Shown: positions 1-5,195 of the stretch, piece by piece
Layout of the letters: each line of letters opens with the position of its first letter
Numbering within the stretch: the stretch's first letter is position 1
DNA from: PGZG01 sp040235405
Lineage (GTDB): Bacteria; Pseudomonadota; Gammaproteobacteria; Pseudomonadales; Alcanivoracaceae
DNA: 5,352 bases
Direction of reading: 5' to 3'
Assembly (NCBI GenBank): GCA_040235405.1
Contig: JBECKT010000023.1
Location: forward strand, 1-5,352
Made by a program: the position numbers and the translations under genes
The notes under the pieces: generated by a model
The model's database searches: none
Told to the model about the DNA's origin: nothing
Seen by the model: only the letters and a program-made list of their open reading frames with translations

Positions 1-413
1 CCGGTTCTTTTATGGGCAGCGAATTTGCTTTTGAAGATATGCGTGCCCAGGAAGTGGAAAAATACCGCTACAAATATCTGCGCGATGAGCCCTGTGGCGA
101 GTTGACCTGCTTTGTCTACGAGCGTTATCCGCAGGACCAGTATTCCGGTTACACCCGCCAGGTTGTCTGGATGGATCAGGCCGAATACCGGGTGCACAAA
201 ATCGATTACTTTGACCGCAAGCAGAGCCATCTGAAAACGCTGACTGTCTCGGGCCACAGCCTGCATCTGGAGCGCTTCTGGCAGCCGGGCAAGATGGAAA
301 TGGTCAACCACCAGACTGGCAAATCCACTGAATTGCTGTGGAGCGACTACCGCTTCAATACCGGTTTGAGCGAAGCAGATTTCACCCGGAACAGCCTGAT
401 GCGGGCGCGCTGA
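1..413 (+). CDS. Outer membrane lipoprotein-sorting (LolA-like) family protein, 3' end
   Basis: The reading frame is open from the left edge (first full codon at 3) to TGA at 411-413, so about 136 C-terminal residues are present and the true start lies outside. The ATG at 12 is internal: the frame is already open before it, and a GSFMGSEFAFEDM-type segment is a conserved interior motif in this family as I know it. Other family-like signs are the charged, tyrosine-rich strand pattern (YERYP, VVWMDQAEYRVHKIDYFD) and the C-terminal TELLWSDYRFNTGLSEADFT segment. Family members are periplasmic proteins with a LolA/LolB-like half-barrel fold that may bind lipid or lipoprotein acyl chains; the precise ligand is unknown. 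The barrel gene downstream starts 3 nt after this stop, so the two are probably one operon. Relatives often sit beside an MMPL/RND-type exporter, which would be expected to the left; this is inference. Family assignment is by recalled motifs, not by alignment. Confidence 0.8.
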   Translation, partial: GSFMGSEFAFEDMRAQEVEKYRYKYLRDEPCGELTCFVYERYPQDQYSGYTRQVVWMDQAEYRVHKIDYFDRKQSHLKTLTVSGHSLHLERFWQPGKMEMVNHQTGKSTELLWSDYRFNTGLSEADFTRNSLMRAR

Positions 414-416
414 TTG

Positions 417-1682
417 ATGCTGCGTTTTCCTGCTGCCTGCCTGTTACTGCTTGTCAGCGCACCGGCGCTGGCCTGGCAGTGGCGTGGCGAAACCGGTCTG
501 GAAGGGCGCTATTTTACCGAAGGCCCGGGCAACCCGGATTACTGGCATAACGGTTCGGCGTATGTCCGTGGCGAGTTGCTGCACGAGTGGAATGAGCGCC
601 GTGATCTGTTCACCTTTGTGCCATTTGCGCGAATTGATGAGAACGACAGCCAGCGCAGCCATGCCGATATCCGCGAGCTGATCTGGCTGCACGTGGCGGA
701 TGGTTGGGAGTCACGGGTCGGTATCGGCAAGGTGTTCTGGGGCGTGACCGAAGGCCGGCATCTGGTCGATATCATCAACCAGACCGACGCGGTCGAGCAG
801 CCCGATGGTGAAGACAAACTCGGCCAGCCGATGATCAATATCTCCACCGTGCGGGATTGGGGCACGCTTGATCTGTACGTGTTGCCGGGCTTTCGTGAGC
901 GCACTTTTACCGGCCCGGATGGTCGGCCCGGATTGCCTGTGCCAGTCGATACCGACGATGCCAGCTACGCCTCCCGGGCAGAACAGCACCGGGTTGATGC
1001 AGCGATTCGCTGGCAGCAGATGTTCGGCAGCCTGCAACTGGCGTTGTCACATTTTTCCGGCAATGGTCGCGAGCCGTTGTTGATTCCGAATTTGGCCGAT
1101 GCACAGGCCGCGGGCTGGGTTGGCGGTCCGTTACCACCCGGCTTCAAACCGCGACTTGATCCGTTCTACCCGGTAATCGAACAGTCCGGTCTCGAAGCCC
1201 AGTATCTGCTTGGCGGCTGGCTGTTCAAACTGGAAGCCATCGCCCGCAGCGGTAATCGTTTCGAGCGCCGCATGCATGCTGCCGATGCCGGTTTTGAGTA
1301 CACCCAAGTGGGTCTGTTCGGCAGCGATATGGATCTGGGCTGGATTGTCGAATACCTGTGGGAAGACCGCGCCGATAATTTTGTGTCGCCGTTGGCCAGC
1401 GACTGGTTGCTTGGCAACCGCCTGACCTTCAACGATATCGCCGGCACCGAACTCCTTTGGGGGCTGATCTGGGACCCGCAAACCGAAGAGCGCGTCTACA
1501 CTCTCGAATCGAGTCGCCGGTTCGGTCAGCGCTGGCGGGCAACACTGGAGGCAAGCATCTACAGTCGTGCCGGTGACCCGCCGACCGCAGACGAGATTTT
1601 CAACGGCATTGCCCCGGACAAACCGCTGGCAGTGTTTTCCCGCGAAGACATGATTCAGCTTGAGCTGATCTATTTCTTCTGA
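417..1682 (+). CDS. Uncharacterised outer-membrane beta-barrel protein
   Basis: A 421-residue protein read from ATG 417. An in-frame TTG at 414 would add one residue, but ATG gives a normal signal peptide. Residues 1-19 form a Sec signal (MLRFPAACLLLLVSAPALA, cleavage expected after ALA), leaving about 402 mature residues. The mature chain shows many short amphipathic strands with alternating hydrophobic and polar residues, rich in Trp, Tyr and Phe. It ends MIQLELIYFF, and a C-terminal Phe with an alternating last strand is the usual BAM recognition signature. A segment around residues 100-126 (GIGKVFWGVTEGRHLVDIIN) looks like a conserved family motif. It lies 3 nt downstream of the LolA-like gene with no clear Shine-Dalgarno sequence, so translation is probably coupled. 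It resembles barrels annotated as hypothetical, DUF1302-like or alginate-export-like, but I cannot choose among these; substrate and function are unknown. Outer-membrane location is well supported. Confidence 0.85.
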   Translation: MLRFPAACLLLLVSAPALAWQWRGETGLEGRYFTEGPGNPDYWHNGSAYVRGELLHEWNERRDLFTFVPFARIDENDSQRSHADIRELIWLHVADGWESRVGIGKVFWGVTEGRHLVDIINQTDAVEQPDGEDKLGQPMINISTVRDWGTLDLYVLPGFRERTFTGPDGRPGLPVPVDTDDASYASRAEQHRVDAAIRWQQMFGSLQLALSHFSGNGREPLLIPNLADAQAAGWVGGPLPPGFKPRLDPFYPVIEQSGLEAQYLLGGWLFKLEAIARSGNRFERRMHAADAGFEYTQVGLFGSDMDLGWIVEYLWEDRADNFVSPLASDWLLGNRLTFNDIAGTELLWGLIWDPQTEERVYTLESSRRFGQRWRATLEASIYSRAGDPPTADEIFNGIAPDKPLAVFSREDMIQLELIYFF

Positions 1683-1687
1683 CCTGC

Positions 1688-2395
1688 TCAGGGCGCACTA
1701 CTGATCCGGGGGCAGGTTTGCATCAGCCCGTTCAGCGCGGCCAGTTCCGGTGGTGTCACCATCAGTGCATAGCGCTGTTTGACGGTTTGCCAGCGGCGGC
1801 CGTATTCACACCAGTAACTTCGATCCGGCGGCAGCCACTGGTCCGGGCTGGATGAGCCCTTGGTCCGGTTCAGTGACGCGCTCACCGGCAGCAGGTTGTC
1901 GATATCGTTAGCGAATGCCTCGCGCCGGCGCAGTGGCCAGTTGTTACCGCCATGACCGTGGGCATGCTTGAGCGGCACCAGATGATCGATATCAAGTTCC
2001 GCTGCCTGATAAATCAGCTGGCCGCTGTAAGGGTCGAGCCATTCGCCGCTGTCCACCACGCACTGCCGTGCATCCCGGTATGTCACTGGCACACGACTGC
2101 TCTGAATCAGCACTTCCGCGCGGGTGTCGCGGCAGTTGCCATCCTCGTCACGCCAGTGCGGCCAGTCACGGCGGTCGTACAGCAGGGAAAACGCACGGCC
2201 CTGCTGACGCGCTTCGTCAAGAGCATCCTGTTGTTGCTGCTGTGCTGACTGACAGGGTTCGCGGTGGCAGTGGTAATGGCCGTTGCTGCGGTCGGTGTGA
2301 CCACCATGACGGTCGACCCCGCCGGGATGGCCCAGCGCCAGGTTGGAGAAAAGCAATAGGCCAGGGAAAAGCAATGGCCAGAGTAGGACGCGCAT
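1688..2395 (-). CDS. Secreted HNH endonuclease-like protein (DUF1524/GmrSD C-terminal type) with His-rich N-terminal YHYH-like segment
   Basis: A 235-residue protein read from ATG at 2395-2393. The frame continues to a TTG at 2434, but that extension places 13 residues before an evident signal peptide, so the ATG is preferred. Residues 1-22 are a hydrophobic export signal (MRVLLWPLLFPGLLLFSNLA, then LG before HPGG). Residues 23-44 form a Gly/His-rich block ending NGHYHCH, like the YHYH-type segments of small secreted proteins and possibly metal-binding. A Gln-rich linker (about 50-65) follows. The nuclease part contains GEWLDPYSG (117-125), the core ELDIDHLVPL (133-142; H138 the likely catalytic His), and FANDIDNLLPVSASLNRTKG (161-180; N167 and N176 conserved Asn), then DQWLPP and YWCEYGRRWQTVKQRY. 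This order matches the HNH family related to the DUF1524/GmrSD C-terminal domain. Six cysteines after the signal (43, 48, 88, 112, 196, 228) suit a disulfide-bonded exported protein. A role in extracellular DNA degradation or nutrient scavenging is inference. It converges on the barrel gene with 5 nt between stops. Confidence 0.85.
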   Translation of the reverse strand: MRVLLWPLLFPGLLLFSNLALGHPGGVDRHGGHTDRSNGHYHCHREPCQSAQQQQQDALDEARQQGRAFSLLYDRRDWPHWRDEDGNCRDTRAEVLIQSSRVPVTYRDARQCVVDSGEWLDPYSGQLIYQAAELDIDHLVPLKHAHGHGGNNWPLRRREAFANDIDNLLPVSASLNRTKGSSSPDQWLPPDRSYWCEYGRRWQTVKQRYALMVTPPELAALNGLMQTCPRISSAP

Positions 2396-2446
2396 TGTCG
2401 GATATCTGCTCGCTGTGCTGCAGGATATCGCCAATCATGCCACAAC

Positions 2447-2478
2447 GATGTCACGCCGGTCAGGACCGGCGTGACATC
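2447..2478. terminator. Perfect 14-bp inverted repeat, possible terminator or mRNA 3' hairpin
   Basis: GATGTCACGCCGGT (2447-2460) pairs perfectly with ACCGGCGTGACATC (2465-2478) around a CAGG loop. It lies 25 nt beyond the stop of the ferritin-like gene and 51 nt before the HNH gene start, both on the minus strand. Neither strand has a real U-tract after the stem (minus strand continues GTTGTGGC). It could therefore be a weak or Rho-assisted terminator, a 3'-end stabiliser, or a protein-binding site. The palindrome itself is certain; its role is not. Confidence 0.5.
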
Positions 2479-2503
2479 AATAACGGGGTTAAGCAGGAAT
2501 CAA

Positions 2504-2962
2504 TCAGAGATCTTCGAGACGTAGCGCGTCGCGCACGGTGCGCATTTTTTCGCGGGTTTCCTGGCTGACAAGGCTGTCAAACAGGGCTTTTACTGCGGGC
2601 GTAGGAGCCTTGGCGGTCAGCGTCTGGTACATGTCGATCAGCAGGTCGTGGAATATCAGCGCCAGCGCCAGCACGGTATCGGTATCGACCTTCTCCAGGG
2701 TATCGCAGAGGCTGTTCACGTCCGGCGGCAGTTTGACCTCCGGAGCCTGATCGTACCAGGTCGCCAGCAGCGCGCTGGCGGCGTCCTCCTCGTAATGCTG
2801 CAGGGCAGCGCTCAGGGCGCGCTCATGTTCGGCCAGATATTGCAGCAGCATGCCGACCCGCTCCTTTTCGTGACCTTTGGCGAGACCGTCATAGTCGTTG
2901 GCGAGGGTGTCATGGAAAGTGCGAGTCCAGTCAAGGACGTCACGGATCTGGCGAAAGCGCAT
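2504..2962 (-). CDS. Small all-helical, ferritin-like protein of unknown function
   Basis: A 152-residue soluble protein with no signal peptide or membrane segment. The start ATG (2962-2960) is supported by a good Shine-Dalgarno sequence, AGGGAG, at 2971-2976 on the complementary strand with an 8-nt spacer. The sequence reads as four amphipathic helices: about 3-27, 30-60 (HEKERVGMLLQYLAEHERAL, continuing LQHYEED), 92-118 (DTDTVLALALIFHDLLIDMY) and 121-147 (AVKALFDSLVSQETREKMRTV). The Glu/His pattern in helix 2 (H31, E45, H46), in helix 3 (H105) and in helix 4 (E135) recalls rubrerythrin/ferritin-like four-helix bundles. A complete di-iron ExxH pair is not obvious, however, since the second repeat reads ETREK. 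Similar proteins of about 150 residues occur in Pseudomonas and relatives as hypothetical proteins, from memory. Function is unknown; metal binding or a stress role would be speculation. It appears to be transcribed alone, with a 205-nt gap to recD upstream and a hairpin downstream. Confidence 0.75.
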   Translation of the reverse strand: MRFRQIRDVLDWTRTFHDTLANDYDGLAKGHEKERVGMLLQYLAEHERALSAALQHYEEDAASALLATWYDQAPEVKLPPDVNSLCDTLEKVDTDTVLALALIFHDLLIDMYQTLTAKAPTPAVKALFDSLVSQETREKMRTVRDALRLEDL

Positions 2963-3039
2963 GCTGAATTCTCCCTGAGTCTTGGTTTGATCATCCCGTG
3001 GTTCAGGTTATAGGACACTGACCTGAGTCAACAGGCAAA

Positions 3040-3071
3040 CCCGCTATTCCCACTGCCCGCTATGCCCACTG
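3040..3071. repeat. Tandem 16-bp direct repeat next to REP pair
   Basis: CCCGCTATTCCCACTG (3040-3055) is followed directly by CCCGCTATGCCCACTG (3056-3071), 15 of 16 bases identical. The second copy runs into the first base of the GTAGGAGC head of the REP pair. The repeat lies in the gap between the ferritin-like gene and recD and is not part of any reading frame I can support. Confidence 0.75.
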
Positions 3072-3125
3072 TAGGAGCGGTCGATCGGCCGCGAAAGGCT
3101 TTCGCCGTCGGTCGACGGCTCCTAC
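3069..3125. repeat. Head-to-head REP pair (BIME-like) downstream of recD
   Basis: Two copies of a short palindromic unit face each other. The left copy starts CTGTAGGAGC at 3069. The right copy, read on the minus strand, starts GTAGGAGC at 3125. Arms 3071-3097 and 3099-3125 are complementary at 23 of 27 positions around a single base, so the RNA would form one long hairpin with the tip GCGAAAG/CTTTCGC. Each copy also holds its own 16-base near-palindrome, GCGGTCGATCGGCCGC (3077-3092) and GCCGTCGGTCGACGGC (3104-3119). The GTAGGAGC head followed by a G+C palindrome and GCGA is the layout of Pseudomonas-type REP elements, usually mobilised by RAYT transposases; no RAYT gene is in this window. 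Position just after the recD stop suits mRNA 3'-end stabilisation or transcription termination. Confidence 0.8.
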
Positions 3126-3170
3126 GGGTATGCGACGGTTCCTACGGGGATGCGCCGGCTTCCTGAATCA
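3113..3170. repeat. Degenerate 20-bp tandem array built from REP heads
   Basis: CGACGGCTCCTACGGGTATG (3113-3132) is followed by CGACGGTTCCTACGGGGATG (3133-3152), 18 of 20 identical. A third decayed unit starts CGCCGGCTTCCTGA at 3153. On the minus strand each unit contains the REP head GTAGGA[A/G]CCGTCG, so the array looks like repeated partial copies of the right-hand REP. The third unit reaches the recD stop codon (3168-3170). Confidence 0.7.
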
Positions 3171-5096
3171 ACCATGCAACCTTTTTGCCAGCCCGGATGC
3201 GCGCACCGTTGGTCTGGCCGGCTGCGCCAGTGCGCCGGCGGTGCCGGCCAGGGTAAAGCGCTGGCGTGCCCGGGTAATGGCGGTGTAGAGCAGCTCGCGG
3301 CTGACTGCCTGATGTGATTCCGGCAACACCAGTGCGGCGTGACGGAATTCCGAGCCCTGCGACTTGTGCACCGTCATGGCATAGACACTCTCGACCGCAT
3401 CCAGCCGGCTGGGCAGTACCAGACTGATGCGGCCGTCCGGCAGCCGGAACGCGACCCGGAGCATGGCAGGCTGATCGGCGCCGGCCACATTCAGGGTGAC
3501 ACCGACATCGCCGTTCATCAGGCCGAGCTGGTAATCGTTGCGGGTCATGATCACCGGTCGGCCCTCATACCAGCCTTCGCCGCGACTGATCAGGCCGGCC
3601 TGTTGCAGGGCCCGGGCGACGCGCCGGTTCAGGCCGCTGACCCCGGCATCGCCTTCGCGCAGGGCGCAAAGCAGCTGGAAGTCATCGAACGCATCAAGTA
3701 CGGCACCGGCCCACGGATCAATCTGCTCTGCCTGCGGCGGGCGTAGCGCGGCAAGTTGCGTCAGGTAGTGCCGGTAACCTTCAACGGCGAGCCGGGTCAA
3801 CCTGCTGTCATGCAGGGTATTCAGGCTGAGCCGTTCGATGTCCTGATGGTTTTTTTGCCAGACTGTATGGATCCGGTCACGATCACCAGCGTTTACCGCC
3901 CGCGCCAGCTCGCCGATACCGCTGTCGGCGCTGAACCGGTGACTGACGCGCAGCATCGCCACCTGCTGCGCCAGCGCGCTGCCATTGCCGGCAAACGCGC
4001 TGACATCAACGTTGCAGTGCTGCGCCAGCCAACCCACGGTGTCCTCGTTGTACTGGCCCTGATCCGCGCCGTGACAGAGATTGCCCAGAACCGCGCCGGC
4101 CTCCACCGAGGCGAGCTGATCCTTGTCACCAATCAGAATCAGGCGCGTGTCCGGGCGCAGGGCATTGAGCAGGCTGGCGGTCATTTCCAAGTCCATCATC
4201 GAGGCTTCATCAACCACCACCAGATCGGCGTGCAGCGGATTATGCCGGTCATGACGGAAACGCCGGCTGTCCGGACGGCTGCCCAGGAGTTTGTGCAGGG
4301 TGCTGACATCGGCCGGAATTTCGGCGCGAATATTTTCCGTAAGCGGCAGGTCGGCAATGGCGCCGCTGATCGACGCTTTCAGCCGCGCTGCCGCCTTGCC
4401 GGTGGGCGCCGCCAGACGAATACGCAACGGCTTGCCCTGTTCCATGGCCACCGACTGCAACAGGCCGAGCAGACGTACCACAGTGGTGGTCTTGCCGGTG
4501 CCGGGGCCGCCGGTGATCAGGGTAAAGGCGCTGCGACTGGCCAGCGCGCAGGCAATTTTCTGCCAGTCCGGCTGGTTGTCGTTGCGCGCCGGAAAAAGAT
4601 TGTCGAGACGCTCGCCAATTTGTGACGGGGTGGCAACCGGGTGACCAAGACGTTCGTCAATCTGCGCCGCAACATCGCTTTCATAACGATAATAGCGACG
4701 CAGATAGAGCAGCTGGTCATGCAGCACCAGCGGTGCGCTGTCGATTCCGGCGTTATTGCTGACGACGTTTGAATTACGCAGGGCGGTCAGCAGTGATTCC
4801 AGCGTTTGCTGTTGCAACCAGCTCAGCGGTGACTCGGCGTTGTCGCTGCGCGGCGGATGCGGGAACAGTTGCGCCGGGGTCGTCGTGGCTCGTTGCAGAT
4901 CGACACAGATATCGCCCTGACCAAGTTGCTGACTGGCCAGCGCGGCCAGCAACAGCACCCGGCTGTCCTGCTCGTCACCATCATCCAGTAACAGCGCTGC
5001 CAGCGCCCGGTCCAGCGGGCGCATCCAGCCGTCGGCAATCCACTGGTCCAGTTGCGCCAGCGCCGGATGTTGCAGCGAAAGCAGCTCAGAGGACAT
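3168..5096 (-). CDS. recD: RecD, exodeoxyribonuclease V alpha subunit (5'-3' helicase of RecBCD)
   Basis: A 642-residue complete superfamily 1 helicase. RecD is the fast 5'-3' motor of the RecBCD complex, which unwinds and resects double-strand breaks and degrades linear DNA in the cytoplasm. An N-terminal RecB-contacting region (about 1-170) precedes the motor. Walker A is GGPGTGKTT (196-204), motif Ia is RLAAPTGKAAARL (227-239), Walker B is DLVVVDEAS (291-299, DE at 296-297), motif III is LIGDKDQLAS (321-330), motif IV is RVSHRF (383-388), motif V is TVHKSQGSEF (575-584) and motif VI is YTAITRAR (604-611). All expected ATPase residues are present. The length is slightly above the roughly 608 residues of E. 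coli RecD. The start ATG at 5096 has a strong GGAGG (5101-5105) with a short 4-nt spacer. It follows recB, the usual order, but 99 nt containing a REP pair separate the two genes. An alternative is a RecD2-type helicase, but the recB neighbour argues for true RecD. Confidence 0.97.
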   Translation of the reverse strand: MSSELLSLQHPALAQLDQWIADGWMRPLDRALAALLLDDGDEQDSRVLLLAALASQQLGQGDICVDLQRATTTPAQLFPHPPRSDNAESPLSWLQQQTLESLLTALRNSNVVSNNAGIDSAPLVLHDQLLYLRRYYRYESDVAAQIDERLGHPVATPSQIGERLDNLFPARNDNQPDWQKIACALASRSAFTLITGGPGTGKTTTVVRLLGLLQSVAMEQGKPLRIRLAAPTGKAAARLKASISGAIADLPLTENIRAEIPADVSTLHKLLGSRPDSRRFRHDRHNPLHADLVVVDEASMMDLEMTASLLNALRPDTRLILIGDKDQLASVEAGAVLGNLCHGADQGQYNEDTVGWLAQHCNVDVSAFAGNGSALAQQVAMLRVSHRFSADSGIGELARAVNAGDRDRIHTVWQKNHQDIERLSLNTLHDSRLTRLAVEGYRHYLTQLAALRPPQAEQIDPWAGAVLDAFDDFQLLCALREGDAGVSGLNRRVARALQQAGLISRGEGWYEGRPVIMTRNDYQLGLMNGDVGVTLNVAGADQPAMLRVAFRLPDGRISLVLPSRLDAVESVYAMTVHKSQGSEFRHAALVLPESHQAVSRELLYTAITRARQRFTLAGTAGALAQPARPTVRASGLAKRLHG

Positions 5097-5100
5097 CGGA

Positions 5101-5105
5101 CCTCC
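5101..5105 (-). promoter_or_regulatory. Shine-Dalgarno sequence of recD
   Basis: The minus strand reads TGGAGGTCCGATG, giving a strong GGAGG four bases before the recD ATG. This fixes the start. The spacer is shorter than the usual 5-9 nt, so initiation may depend partly on ribosomes arriving from upstream. Confidence 0.7.
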
Positions 5106-5118
5106 AGAATAATCTCCA

Positions 5119-5185
5119 CTGCAGGAGCGGCTGATCAGCCGCGATCCTCTGTGGAAATATCGCGGTCGATCGACCGCTCCTACAG
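5119..5185. repeat. Head-to-head REP pair (BIME-like) in the recB-recD junction
   Basis: The left copy (5119-5144) begins CTGCAGGAGC and the right copy (5185-5160 on the minus strand) begins CTGTAGGAGC. They face each other across a 15-nt spacer. Each contains a perfect 16-base palindrome, GCGGCTGATCAGCCGC (5127-5142) and GCGGTCGATCGACCGC (5162-5177). The two differ at paired positions (CT/AG against TC/GA), so base pairing is kept. The right copy matches the REP at 3069-3094 at 25 of 26 positions, in inverted orientation. The element fills most of the gap between two genes normally joined or overlapping and could lower or modulate recD expression relative to recB. Confidence 0.85.
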
Positions 5186-5195
5186 AATTCAGTGC

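Noticed and set aside
1655..1680. A small TCAGCT/AGCTGA stem followed by a T/C-rich stretch at the end of the barrel gene.
   Set aside because: The stem is too short, has a 2-nt loop and lies inside the final codons; not a credible terminator.
2396..2434. A 13-residue N-terminal extension of the HNH protein starting at TTG 2434.
   Set aside because: It would bury the hydrophobic signal peptide behind a polar stretch; the ATG at 2395 gives a typical export signal.
2068..2568. A 166-codon plus-strand frame crossing the HNH gene, the hairpin and the ferritin-like gene.
   Set aside because: It spans two well-supported minus-strand genes and the gap between them; composition is low-complexity and no motif is visible.
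3007..3031. A TTGACT box (3026-3031) and TATAAC box (3007-3012) on the minus strand upstream of the ferritin-like gene, overlapping a TGAC-N4-GTCA inverted repeat (3019-3030).
   Set aside because: Both boxes look good individually, but the spacer is only 13 nt, outside the normal sigma70 range, and the half-sites are short enough to be chance. A promoter in this gap is likely but not located.
3040..3170. The repeat cluster considered as a CRISPR array.
   Set aside because: The units are adjacent, without unique spacers of uniform length, and match REP heads rather than CRISPR repeats.
3756..4625. A 289-codon open frame on the plus strand antisense to recD.
   Set aside because: It lies wholly inside the recD gene, has Arg/Gln/Ala-rich composition with no recognisable domain, and is the usual antisense shadow of a GC-rich gene.
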